Numbered from the stretch's first letter, positions 10,016-20,005 are shown. The stretch: 64,000 nucleotides of DNA from Shinisaurus crocodilurus (GCA_021292165.1 CM037879.1:117439359-117503358), one strand, 5' to 3'. The notes: generated from the sequence alone by a model not told the origin. Numbers and translations are program-made.

Positions 10016-11139
10016 CCTATACTCTACTATACTCTAGAGGGTCAGTAGACATGATTTTTACTGCACATCAGCTCCAAGAAAAATGCCTGGAGCAAAATCA
10101 ACCCCTTTATATGGCATTTATTGATTTGGCTAAGGTCTTTGATACTGTAGACCGAACAGCTCTCTGGACTATCCTTATGAAAATTGGATGCCCCAATAAA
10201 TTTGTGAATATCTTGCGACTTCTCCATGACAACATGACGGCAACAGTTTTGGACAACAACGGCTCTCATGGTGCTCCATTTAAAGTGGGATCAGGTGTTA
10301 AACAGGGATGTGTTATTGCCCCAGCATTATTTGCTATTTTCATCACCATGATTTTACATCTTGTCGAGGGGAAACTTCCCACTGGTGTGGGAATTATATA
10401 TCGAACAGATGGAAAACTTTTTAATCTCAGTAGGCTGAAAGCAAAAAGTAAGGTAATTACAACCTCCATTGTGGAACTTCAGTATACTGATGATAATGTG
10501 GTCTCCGCACATTCAGAGGATGATCTCCAAACTATCCTAAATGCTTTTGCAGAAGCATACGAAAAACTTGGTCTCTCACTTAACATCAAAAAAACCAAGG
10601 TGCTTCATCAGCAAGTGCAAGCTAACCCTTTGGTGATGCCATCTATCCAGCTTGGCGGGACAATACTGGAAAATGTCGATCATTTTCTCTATCTTGGCAG
10701 CTATCTTTCTGTTACAGCTAACATCGACAGTGAAATCCAGCATCGTTTGAGCTCTGCAAGTGCCGCATTTTCTCGAATGAAACGTAGAGTGTTCAAGGAT
10801 CGGGATATCTGTAGGGAGACCAAAATGCTGGTGTATAAATGTTGGTGTATTACCAACTTTATTGTATGCCTGTGAAACACGGACTATCTATAAACGTCAC
10901 TTCCACCTCCTTGAAAGATTTCATCAACGTTGCCTCCGGAAAATCCTGCGAATTACCTGGGAAGATAGGCGAACAAATGTCAGTGTACTGGAAGAAGCAA
11001 AGACTACTAGCGTTGAAAAAATGATCCTTCAACGCCAACTTCAGTGGACCAGTCATGTTGTTCGAATGTCTGACTGCCGTCTCCCAAAACAGTTACTTTA
11101 TTCCCAACTCAAGGATGGAAAGTGGAATATCGGTGGTCA
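10016..11139 (+). pseudogene. Vingi-like LINE reverse transcriptase, 5'-truncated and frameshifted
   Basis: A non-LTR reverse transcriptase. The main frame runs from about 10031 to 10875 and contains motif A (YMAFIDLAKVFDTVDR, about 10112-10159), motif B (GVKQGCVIAPALF, about 10294-10332) and motif C (LQYTDDNVV, about 10477-10503), then the thumb region. A frameshift near 10830-10865 moves the continuation (CETRTIYKRHFHLLERFHQR) to another frame. The start is a 5' truncation, so the endonuclease is absent. Motif C reads YTDD here, whereas the copy at 49939-51085 keeps YADD, so this copy probably decayed after insertion. Family style suggests the I superfamily, Ingi/Vingi-like group, tentatively. 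The element continues at 12511 after a hAT insertion. Confidence 0.8.
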
Positions 11140-11147
11140 ATATAAGA
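11140..11147. repeat. hAT target-site duplication ATATAAGA, left
   Basis: Exact 8-bp copy at 12503-12510. Joining the flanks restores a sequence colinear with the uninterrupted Vingi-like copy near 2397-2430. Confidence 0.95.
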
Positions 11148-11529
11148 CAGGGGTCCTCAAACTTTTTACACGGGGGGCCAGTTCATTGTCCCTCAGCCTG
11201 TTGGGGGGCCGCACTCACTGGGACTCCCCTCTGCCGCCTCCTTCATGCTGCCCCCGCCGCCGCCGCAGGACCCCCGCCGCAGGACCGCCCCGCTGCTGCC
11301 GCCGCAGGACCCCCCGCCTCCCGTTGCAAGACCACCCCGCTGCCCCCCGCTGCTGCTGCCACCGCAGGTCCCCCCCGCCCCCGTAAACCCCCGCCGCCGC
11401 CATAGCCCCACCCGCCGCTGCCATAACCCCACCCGCCGGCGCCATCCTACCTGGTCCCCTGCGCGCTGCTGCTGCTGGTGCCTCTGCCACAGCCTCCGCT
11501 CGAGGCCGCCGCCACCACTCCGTCGCGTC

Positions 11530-11591
11530 CATCCTGGACTCCGCCTGCGCTCAGTTTCGAAAAACAGCGTGGGCGGGGTCCAGGATAGATG
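11530..11591. repeat. Internal hairpin module, copy 1
   Basis: GTCCATCCTGGACTCCGCC and GGCGGGGTCCAGGATAGAT are inverted repeats around CAGTTTCGAAAAAC. GTGACGGGACCAGCGGGCGG and GAGGTAAAG (11621-11629) follow. Confidence 0.8.
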
Positions 11592-11639
11592 TGACGGGAC
11601 CAGCGGGCGGTGAGGCAGATGAGGTAAAGCCCCCCCGCC

Positions 11640-12030
11640 GCTTCCCGCCCACCCACCCACCGTAACCCGCCGCTTCCCGCCCACCGTAACCCGCCGCTTC
11701 CCGCTTCCCGCCCACGCACCCACCCACCGTAACCCGCCGCTTCCCGCTTCCCGCCCACGCACCCACCGTAACCCGCCGCTTCCCGCCTTCCCGCCCACCC
11801 GCCCACCGTAACCCGCCACTTCCCGCTTCCCGCCCATGCACCCACCCACCGTAACCCGCCGGTTCCCGCCTTCCCGCCCACCCACCCACCGTAACCCGCC
11901 GCTTCCCGCTTCCCGCCCATGCACCCACCCACCGTAACCCGCCGCTTCCCGCCCACCCACCCTAGCCCGCCGCTTCCCGCCCACCATAACCCGCCGCTTC
12001 CCGCCCGCCCACCCACCCACCGACCGCTTC
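11640..12030. repeat. C-rich minisatellite with G-quadruplex potential on the minus strand
   Basis: About ten irregular units of CGTAACCCGCCGCTTCCCGC joined by CCCACCCACC-type spacers, 28-45 bp each. The motif CCCGCCCACCCACCC occurs at about 11644, 11874 and 11948, with a longer variant at 12000. On the minus strand it reads as four G3 runs with 1-nt loops. Confidence 0.9.
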
Positions 12031-12107
12031 CCGCCTTCATCCCTGCCGCCGTCCTACCTGGCCACCGCCACCGCCCGAGTCCGCCGCCGCCGCCGCTGCT
12101 CCGGCAC

Positions 12108-12169
12108 GTCCATCCTGGACTCCGCCCGCGCTCAGTTTTGAAAAACAGCGCGGGCGGGGTCCAGGATGG
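12108..12169. repeat. Internal hairpin module, copy 2
   Basis: GTCCATCCTGGACTCCGCCC is mirrored by GGGCGGGGTCCAGGATGGAC. This copy is better paired than 11530-11591. Confidence 0.85.
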
Positions 12170-12183
12170 ACGTGCTGGAGCAG

Positions 12184-12231
12184 GGTCCCGTCGCGTCACT
12201 TCCGCCGCGCCGGAAGTGATGTGACGGGACC
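12184..12231. repeat. Palindrome with paired CGGAAGTGA sites
   Basis: GGTCCCGTCGCGTCACTTCCG is mirrored by CGGAAGTGATGTGACGGGACC around a 6-bp loop. Each arm holds an ETS-like CGGAAGTGA next to a CRE-like TGACG/TGTGACG. It lies between hairpin copy 2 and an AAAGTAAAG stretch; copy 1 lacks this insertion. Confidence 0.75.
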
Positions 12232-12502
12232 AGCGGGCGGCGAGGCAGATAAAGTAAAGCCTGTGCCCCGCTACTGGCTAAGCCGCCCCTCCTCCCCTTC
12301 CCCCCCCACAGGAGATGCAGGGCGGCAGGCAGGCAGGCAGGCAGGCAGGCGGCCCGGCAGGCGGCCCGGCAGGCGGCCCATGCCCCCCCCCCCGCCGGCT
12401 CAGCCGCCCCTCTTCCCTCATAACTCTTGATTGGCCGCCGGGCCGGATGAAAAGACCCGGCGGGCCGGATGCGGCCCGCGGGCCGTAGTTTGAAGACCCC
12501 TG

Positions 12503-12510
12503 ATATAAGA
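12503..12510. repeat. hAT target-site duplication ATATAAGA, right
   Basis: Exact partner of 11140-11147. Confidence 0.95.
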
Positions 12511-12907
12511 GGTTTAAAGATGTCCTTAAGGCTAATCTAAAAAAATGCAATATAAACATCGAAAACTGGGAAGCTCTGGCCCATGAACGATCTAAATGGA
12601 GGTTGGCCTTTCACAAAGGTTCCATGGACTTTGAAGAAGCCCGAGTGCAAGGTGAAAGGGAGAAACGTGCTAAGCGAAAAGCACGTCAAACAAATCCTTT
12701 ACAGGACCATCTTCCATCTGGTAACCTGTGTCCTCACTGTGGGAAGCTGTGTGGATCTAGAATTGGCCTCCACAGTCACTTCCGGACCCATCGCTAGAGT
12801 CTACACAATTTTCTTTAGAATTTCCTCCTTTAAAATTTTTCTTTTATAAATTTGTTACCCTGGAAGACAATCTTACTCGGTCACGAGTGATCGCCTGATG
12901 ATGATGC
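12511..12907 (+). pseudogene. Vingi-like LINE 3' end after hAT insertion
   Basis: Continues the element of 10016-11139. It encodes RFKDVLKANLKK, an AFHKGSMDFEEARVQGEREK stretch and a C-terminal C2H2-type finger CPHCGKLCGSRIGLHSHFRTHR-like (about 12731-12797), then stop, 3' UTR and a short GATGATG tail. The 3' end matches the other copies. A possible TSD TGCCCAG lies at the tail and near 10009. Confidence 0.8.
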
Positions 12908-13136
12908 CCAGAAAGTCTGTCAGCTCCAGGCATCTTGCCTTTGCCACCACACTAGGCAGCAGAAGACATTCCAGTCTTGTTGCGGTGCACACCTCAGAAG
13001 CATAGAGATTCCTTAAGTGAGGTTGATCTTCAGGCAGGGGTGCCTAGAACACTGCCTGTGGGCATATCTCAGGTTTCAGGGCCAAACCAGACAGGAAAGC
13101 TAGCTTTTTGCATCTTCACCTTTAAGGTGTACAAAT

Positions 13137-13438
13137 AATGCAAATAGCAGCCACTGGGTGGGAAGAGGGCATTGATAATGATCAGGATCACAGCAGATGA
13201 GGAGAGGGAATTTAACCCTTCCTCTCCTGCTGTCATCCTGATGGAAAGAAGCTGCTATCTGCATTGGGAAGAATTCCACCCCTGAATGGCACCAATGGGG
13301 GATTTTGCCCCCATGAAAATAGCAACTTCAAATTAGTGATTTTCATCAGGACCACAGCAGAGGAGGAAAGGGCTAAACTCCCCTGTCCACCTACAGCCAT
13401 GTTGATAATTATCAACTCCCCGAATGGCTGTTATGTGC
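13137..13438. repeat. Imperfect palindrome, about 300 bp
   Basis: Outer ends AATGCAAATAGCAGCCACTG and ATGGCTGTTATGTGCATTTT pair. Inner blocks ATCAGGATCACAGCAGATGA and TCATCAGGACCACAGCAGAG recur in both orientations. Partial copies are at 54150-54320 and 38650-38725, so this is a dispersed MITE-like family. Confidence 0.65.
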
Positions 13439-13479
13439 ATTTTTAAAAAGTGGGCACATTTGGGATGTTTGAATCAGCA

Positions 13480-13897
13480 AGACCTGACTCATCAGATTCA
13501 GATTCCTCCTCACCACTCATTCCTACTCATATTCATATCAGATTGCAAACTTCTCTTTTTTTGGATGAAAATTTGTGTTTTTTTTAAATGAGCATTTTTT
13601 CAAACATCTGGATCAATTGTGTATGTTTTTGAAATACATACAGATTTTCTTGCATTGATTAAAGGATGTTTGTGCACATTTCCCCAAAGGATGCATTTTT
13701 TCATGCACATTTTTCAAATGTACACATTTTTCAAATTCATTTTTTTTTTGTTATAGTTCCACGAATCTCATCACAAGCTTGGAACTGTACATACTTCGCC
13801 CGCAGATCACATTTGGGTCCACACATGGTTCCAGGGAGGTGTGAACTCAGTAAATTCTGGTAAAAAAAATATCTGAATTTCTCATACATCCCTAGTA
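13480..13897. repeat. Dispersed repeat of degenerate TGCATTTTTCAAA units
   Basis: Repeated short phrases (TGTGCACATTTCC, GCATTTTTTCATGCACATTT, TGTACACATTTTTCAAA) precede a conserved 3' block (GGGTCCACACATGGTTCC, CTCATACATCCCTAG). The same order is found at 25350-25705, and in reverse orientation around the L2 insertion at 22434. Confidence 0.55.
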
Positions 13898-13984
13898 AAT
13901 GTAGCACTGTGCTGAATTTTTCAATCTACTTATTTTCAGCTATTTATTGGAGGGCAGGGGTAACATTGCACCCAAAAATTGTGG

Positions 13985-14063
13985 GAAGGGATGAGAATTT
14001 TGGAGAAATTTCTCAGGGTGCAGTGCTTCAGTGCTTACCGTACTGTAAGGATGTGGCTGAGGG

Positions 14064-14096
<33 letters not shown>

Positions 14097-14470
14097 CGCG
14101 CTCTTCATTTTACCATTTTTATCCGTTCTGTCCTTGCAGCCTCTGCGGCTGCTTGAGCCTTCTGAAAAGCCCCCCCCCCCCGACTTAACCAGGGCTTTCT
14201 CCCTTGGGGCTCTCCAGTGCTGTTGCCTGCTGAGTGTCTGAAGCTGAGTGAGGCACCACTGGAAAACCTCATGGGAGGAAGTCCTAGATCAGTGACCAGT
14301 CCTCTAGGGGGCTTTTCAGGAAGCTCCAGCAGCCAGAGAGGCTGCAAGGACAGAACAGGATAAAAATGGTAAAATAAAGAATGCACGCACACCCCACCCA
14401 TCATCTCTTTACAGCAAGGTAAGCACCAAAGCCTTGCATCCTGAGAAATTTCTCCACATTTCTTAACATC
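13985..14470. repeat. Long imperfect palindrome, about 480 bp
   Basis: GGAGAAATTTCTCAGG at 14002-14017 is exactly mirrored at 14440-14455. ATTTTACCATTTTTATCC at 14107-14124 is mirrored at 14358-14375, and TTCTGTCCTTGCAGCCTCT at 14126-14144 at 14337-14355. The middle (CCAGTGCTGTTGCC / GGCACCACTGG) also pairs, so almost the whole length folds back. A (GT)n array has expanded in the left arm only. Confidence 0.9.
14064..14100. repeat. (GT)n microsatellite
   Basis: About 14 GT units followed by GCGTGCGCGC, inside the left arm of the long palindrome. Confidence 0.9.
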
Positions 14471-14743
14471 TCTGCGAAAGAAGCAGAAAAATGATTGCCT
14501 CTTTCACAGGGAAATGAAGAGGTTGCAAAAGAGAAGGTCAGGTTTCTGCAGAGCCCTAGTTTCTGCTGAAGACAGTTGTTTAACTCATGTCGAATTTGGC
14601 CCTCAGGGACAGGGTTAGCACTGGGGCAATACTCAAGGATAAGTGTTCTAAGACCTTAGTCTTCCTTCCTGATCCCACAGTGAGCTGTCCGAGGTCCTGA
14701 TGATGGACCACCTCTAAATTCTCTTCTATAATTTTGGCTATAG

Positions 14744-14746
<3 letters not shown>

Positions 14747-14785
<39 letters not shown>
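14747..14785. repeat. (CT)n microsatellite
   Basis: Nineteen CT units. Confidence 0.95.
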
Positions 14786-14787
<2 letters not shown>

Positions 14788-14989
14788 GAACTCACGCATG
14801 CATGCACCCACACATGCACACCAAATAATAACAACAAAACAACAAACATCCCAGTCTTAGATTTAAAGTGGGAAGAAACAGAAGGGAAAATGAGAGCTAG
14901 TTTTGTGTTGAATGACCTTGATTTGTTCTGTACTAATTTCTCACGAATCAAACTAATTGGTCTTTACAGTTTCAAATTTGTCTAAGGCT

Positions 14990-15400
14990 AAGAAACAAGA
15001 TGAACTACAGCGTGATGACTGTCATATTTTATGTTCTGATTAAATCATTGTGTTTTGCTCTTCTGCGCCTGCGATTCATTTATTTACCTTTTACTTTTAT
15101 GACCTAGAGGAATATCATCTGCTTTAGATCCTTCTTCCCTCTCCATTAATAATATTGGTGTTAATGATTTCCTGTTGTGAAAAGACATCCGTTTTGATGT
15201 TTATTCATCTTCAAGGGATATACATCCTTAGGTTTTGTGATCTAAATATAATCACAGTGTGACATAATTCTAAAGAGGTGTATTATGGAATAAGAGAACC
15301 ACTGTGTGGATAATCAATTAGATTTTAGCATTCTTCTGATGCTTGCTCCTACTTGGAAAATGTAGAGAAAATCTTTCTATAATGGAAATAATATTGCAGG
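14990..15400. other. Unique AT-rich block without repeats
   Basis: No recognised transposon and no coding frame. Several homeodomain-type TAAT/ATTA cores and a TGACATAATT site occur. It could be a conserved non-coding element, but nothing in a single sequence can prove that. Confidence 0.25.
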
Positions 15401-15438
15401 CTGTTAGGGATGTCAAATCTGCTCTTCTTTCTCTAAAA

Positions 15439-15564
15439 CTGGGGTAGGCAACTTGTGGTGTTGCTGGTCTACAACTCCCATAATTCCTGTCCATTGGCCA
15501 TGTTCACTGGGGCAGATGGGACTTGAAGGCCAACATCTTGAGGGCCACAGGTTTCCCAGCCATG
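15439..15564. mobile_element. hAT-type MITE with 8-bp TSD (ACAACTCCCAT family)
   Basis: CTGGGGTAGGCAACTTGTGG and GCCACAGGTTTCCCAGCCATG are imperfect inverted ends, with CTACAACTCCCATAATTCC between them. CTCTAAAA occurs exactly at 15431-15438 and 15565-15572. Confidence 0.85.
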
Positions 15565-15587
15565 CTCTAAAAGGATAGATTTTAAAA

Positions 15588-15609
15588 CAAACAAACAAAC
15601 AAACAAACA
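15588..15609. repeat. (AAAC)n microsatellite
   Basis: Five to six AAAC units. Confidence 0.9.
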
Positions 15610-15610
15610 G

Positions 15611-16380
15611 GAGGGCTTTTTAAAAAAAACAAGCAAGCAAGAAAAGGAAACTTTTAATAAATACCAGTGAAACATTTATCTAGAATTATTTTGTCTAATA
15701 TTCTGTAAAAATCACAAGCTATGGAATGCACAATTTTTCCAAAACATATATACAGGCAGTCCTCAGACAACTTTTTAAAAAATGGCATAGCACTGAGATG
15801 GGTCCTGGAGTATTGGAGGTACAGGCATTTCCACAAAATTGGCCACTTGTGTCAAAAGTAGAGCTGAAATAAATTTAATATTGGCCAAAATGTGCAAATA
15901 TAGAATTTGAGAATTTCCCGAACCTCTTGTTCCAAAACGATTTCAGTACAAGTTAAAATAATGGAATAACTTTCTAATGCCATCAAAAAAGAATGACATC
16001 AGGAAAATGGCTCAGAATATTATACATACAAATATTTTGCTTGGAAATATGTCACATTGAGAAGCAGAGAAACATAGCCAAACAGTATAGTTTTGGCTGA
16101 AATTCAGCTCATGACTAATATTTGAGCCTGTACACAGACTTAAACAAAGCTGAAATCTGCATGCCATTTACTTGGCATTTCGAATTAAAATACCACATTT
16201 GAAATTTAGATTGGAACACCCTGGATGTAATGGTGGGCTAGAATTTCCCCATGCAAGTTTGAAATTTGAGATCCCCCCCCCCACTCCAAACTGCATTTAA
16301 TTTGTGGCTAAGGTTTTCAAATATCATCTAAATAGCAGGCTCCAGTACACCAATTGACCATTGATTGACAGCGGGGGCGG
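15611..16380. other. No feature recognised
   Basis: AT-rich, with no recognised repeat or coding frame. Confidence 0.4.
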
Positions 16381-16385
16381 GGGGG

Positions 16386-16607
16386 GAGGTATAGCTTAGT
16401 GGCAGAGCACTTGCTTTGCATGCAGAAAATCCAATGTTCAAACCCTGGCATTTCCACTTGAAAAAGATCTCAGTTGGCAGAGCTGGGAGAAACCTCTGCC
16501 TGTGACACTGGAGATCAGCTGTCAGTAGTCAAAAGATAAAATGCTGAGCTAGATGGACCACTGGCGATGGTCTGACCTGGAATAATATACAAAGCAGCTT
16601 TCCTTCT
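16386..16607 (+). mobile_element. tRNA-derived SINE (TAGCTCAGTGG type), copy 1
   Basis: The A box TATAGCTTAGTGGCAGAGCA and the B-box region TGTTCAAACCC are followed by AGTTGGCAGAGCTGGGAGAA, GAGCTAGATGGACC and a GGTCTGACCTGG-like 3' end. Two related copies are at 31045-31476 and 38432-38627. The head differs from the Sauria SINE, so this is a separate family. Confidence 0.75.
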
Positions 16608-16639
16608 GTATTCTTACCACTTCATCTGTTTCTCTAGAG

Positions 16640-17016
16640 CAGGGCTGTTGAACTTCTTTGAGCCTGAGTGCTGAATTCCATCTCGGGGAAGCTCTTGGGG
16701 GCCTCATTCTAGTGGTGGGCGGGGCCAAAGGCCAAAGGGGCGAGGCAAAAAGCAGAGAGGCGGGCCCAAAAATACACCCACCCACAAATACCAGCATAGT
16801 TTAGCTTATAACTTTTATTGCCAGTAACTAAGCCTTAGAATCTCCACCTTTTAGAACGGGGAGAAAAACTGAACAAAAGCTCAAATGATCGGTGGTCAGG
16901 GTAAAGGGTGTGTGGCCAGAGGAAGGGCACATGGCCATCTAGGGAGCCCCCTAGGGTTGGATGGGGAATCCAGGTGGCCTGGATTTGGCCACCTGGCCTG
17001 AGGTTCTGCACCCCTG
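16640..17016. mobile_element. hAT MITE with 8-bp TSD (TGCAGAACCTCAGG family), 377 bp
   Basis: Begins CAGGGCTGTTGAACTTCTTT and ends CCTGAGGTTCTGCACCCCTG. TSDs CTCTAGAG (16632-16639) and CTCCAGAG (17017-17024) agree at 7 of 8. The interior is GC-rich and non-coding. Relatives: 4270-4503, 21063-21246, 57910-58300. Confidence 0.85.
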
Positions 17017-17024
17017 CTCCAGAG

Positions 17025-18830
17025 CCCCCTTCATGCATCAATTGTATGAACAGAGCTCCATACAATGGCCAGGGAGCTTGCCTCTGCTGCTGGTCCTACC
17101 CAAGAGTCAGGCATGGCACTGGCCCTGCCTCCTGGATGTCCATTTGTTGGCATGGGTGTCTTCAGAAAGGAATCCTAAACATGAACTCCAGTTTACCGGT
17201 AGGCTTCCACATGATCAGGGCTCCTCACGGTGCAGGGGTCCTATTGCATGTTTGTGGCAGGGGTGGTATGACTGATGCCAGGGGATGGGGCTAGCACCCC
17301 CATTCTCCTGCTGCCACAGTCACCCCCTTCATGGGACTGATGTGTAGAAGCTGCCATCTAGACCTTACGTTCCATCGCCCAGTGGCTTCACCCTCAATGC
17401 TCATTCCTATCTGCCAAAGGTGCCAAAAAGGAAAGACACATTTCTGCCATAATGGCCAAAAGATCAGGTTGCTGCAAATTAGCTAAGATTTCAGTGGATG
17501 GAAGGGTGGCAAAAGCCCGGACAGGAGAGCTGCAGGCACAGGGGATGAAAGAACCAGGGGAATCAAGATGATTTGAGACAGACATCCAGAGCCTGCTGAA
17601 GTGCCACAGCATGATATGTTAAGAAGAATGTTCCCAAGCATAGCTAGTCCCATAATTTGAATATGTCATCTGACTGGTAAATTCCAACCATTATTTTCAA
17701 TGAAGGAGCCAAAGATTCCAGAAAGCCCCTCCTGCTCATTCTTCACTCTCTGCCTATATACTTAATGAGCAGCATTAATTTTTATTTTGCTATGGACAGT
17801 CCCCTCCCCTCCCTGTATTCTTTCCCTGCCCCACTCCCAACATGCTGCCTGGTTCATTTTTTTTTTTTTTAATGCTGCTGTGTTGCTAAGCCAATAGATA
17901 AACACAGGGAAACAGAAATCCATGAGTGCAAGAGATTTACATATTTAATAACTTTATACCCCTCTGTAAGATAAGGCATTAATAAATATGTGGAATTGTA
18001 TACCATGTTGTTTCTGCATATTTGTGCTGGACTCATGTCATTGGCATTGCATTCATGTTTCAAGGTCGACATATGATTCTTATCAAGCTGGTCCTAATGC
18101 CCATGAGTTCCACAGGATATTAAGCCGACCAGAAAAAATGAAGCAACTTGCTTTGTACACTTGTCTGAGGACTGTATGAGATGTACAATCGCTTCTCATT
18201 TTTAGCATTCTAGGCACTGAGCTTCTGTTAGATTAGGGGTGTATGTTTCTGGATCTGTTAAAACTGGGTACAGCTTTTTGGCTGGATGTGCAAGAGATAA
18301 CATAAAGGATTTTTGTTTTTAGATACAGCTACCCTGATCCAGAGGCCCATATGTACTTTGGCACACATAGATCTATTCCATGCTGGGCTGGTAGAGGGAG
18401 CTAATCCATGCATGGAAACAAATGTGCACGTGGATCACCTCTCTTTGTTGAAAAGGAGAGTGCCACTCTGGGCAGGGAAGCTCACTACACTCATCAGAAG
18501 CATACACTTGGAATGGATCGCTGAACTGGGGTAAGAAGGGGTGCTTCCAGACAAAGCTTTTATTGTGCAATCACTCTGCCTCATTCATGGGATATTGCAG
18601 GGGATCCAGATGATGTCTTCAGTTTGTAACCCTCCTGTGTTTTCCCACCACATCTTCTGTATTTTTTCTTACCCCCCAAAAAATAAATTCAGAGAGAAAA
18701 GGTGGCATAGCTGCACAATGCCTTTTGATTGGTGCTAGGAGTCTTCTGTCTGGAAACATCCAGGTACAGCTGGCAAAATTTAGTAATGCTTAATTCCCAT
18801 AGAAATCAATTGGACTGAAGTGTACGATGA
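17025..18830. other. No feature recognised
   Basis: Mixed sequence without recognised transposons. Short poly-T near 17858. No exon is supported. Confidence 0.4.
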
Positions 18831-18835
18831 ATCTT

Positions 18836-18936
18836 TGGAATCTGCAATCCTATGCACACTTACTGGAAGCAAGTCCTATTGAATGCAATGGGATTTATGT
18901 CTGAGTAAACATGCATAGGAGTGTACTGAAAGTTCC
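18836..18936. repeat. Palindromic repeat of the GCAATCCTATGCA family
   Basis: TCTGCAATCCTATGCACACT and AAGCAAGTCC at the left are mirrored by CTGAGTAAACATGCATAGGA at the right. Confidence 0.65.
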
Positions 18937-19182
18937 ATTGGTTTCAACCTGGATTGTGTGTGCTTTCTATGGGTTGAGCCCAGAAATGTCAAACATTTTT
19001 TTTTTTAAAGTTGTAGTCTAGGAGATATTTAGGTGGTAGTCCCATCCCATTATGCCTTAATAAATACCAGGACTGATTTTTTTTTTGTTTTTTTGGTCAT
19101 GGTATGAAAATATGGATGACAAAATCCTTTCCCCAGAAAATTTTGTACTGAAAACAATGTATTTCTCTCTAACCAAGGAAGA

Positions 19183-19404
19183 CATAGAATCATAGAATCA
19201 TAGAAAAGTAGAGTTGGAATGGGCCTACTACAAGGCCATTGAGTCCAACCCCCTGCTCAATGCAGGAATCCAGGTCAAAGCATCCCTGACAGATGGCTGT
19301 CCAGCTGCACCTTGAATGCCTCCAGAGTGGGAGAGCTCACCACCTCCCTAGGTAGTTGGTTCCATTGTCTTATTGCTCTGACAGTCAGGAAATTTTTGTT
19401 CCTT
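19183..19404 (-). mobile_element. CR1 LINE 3' end, antisense
   Basis: The minus-strand end is a tandem of ATTCTATG, the characteristic CR1 terminal repeat. Upstream in the CR1 sense is GAGCAGGGGGTTGGACTCAA and CTGTCAGGGATGCTTTGACC. This copy is a reference for the tails of the four 5S/CR1 SINEs. Confidence 0.85.
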
Positions 19405-20005
19405 TTCTTCTATCAACAATTGTTGACTTAGAGGTGCATTTTAATATGCTTTCTTTAGCAGTCTGATGGCAGGCATGTAGTGATGGTGGCAAAGATAAGG
19501 CTAGATGGAAAGATTTTGCTTTCTTTCCTGTCAAAACCCACCTTGAAAAATATTATTTCATTATGTACCAATAATAGGGGTGGGGAGAAGGGGAGAGGGT
19601 GGATGTAAGAGGGTTCATTTGTTCCGAAAGAAATATATAGTAGTAGGATGCAAAAAAAAAAAAAAATCTACCAAAGAAAATTCAAAATAGAACCTCTGTG
19701 ATTTTTCTTTTTTTCTTGCTTTTTTTTCTTCTTCCCAGTGTCAAAAGTTCCACAGACAATTAGCTTCAAATGCAGAACTACATCAGCTGCCTCTTCAAAG
19801 TCAGGCTGTAAACACTTTAGTTCTGTGTTCTTTTTGTCCTTAACCTTTTTTTTTTTTTTAAACAGGAATTCAGACTGTAAACACAACACAATTATTATTG
19901 AGTTTCAATGCATACAAAACTCCTAAGACATTCTTCTTTCAAAGGCTGGTTTAAAGCTTTTTAGCAGGAATATGAGTGGAAAGGGAAGCATTTGCCATCT
20001 GGTTA
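19405..20005. other. No feature recognised
   Basis: Contains A14 near 19651 and T-rich tracts near 19721 and 19847. Nothing else recognised. Confidence 0.4.

Larger units (their letters stand above)
11148..12502. mobile_element. GC-rich non-autonomous hAT transposon, 1355 bp
   Basis: Terminal inverted repeats are CAGGGGTCCTCAAACT at the left and AGTTTGAAGACCCCTG at the right (15 of 16 paired). A perfect 8-bp TSD ATATAAGA flanks it. These are hAT hallmarks. No transposase is encoded; the long GC-rich open frames are arginine- or glycine-rich by composition only. Inside are a trinucleotide-like CCG/CCGCTG region (11240-11500), two copies of a hairpin module (11530-11591 and 12108-12169), a C-rich minisatellite (11640-12030), and a GGCA/GGCCC tandem (12321-12380). 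It interrupts the Vingi-like LINE. Confidence 0.95.

Noticed and set aside
9976..10875. An active, intact LINE
   Set aside because: The endonuclease is absent, the catalytic motif is YTDD, a frameshift follows and a hAT element interrupts it.
11193..12020. Long glycine/arginine-rich open frames across the GC-rich hAT interior
   Set aside because: They exist in several frames and on both strands because the DNA is GC-rich and tandemly repeated. Repeats give GGxGG-type peptides, with no domain.
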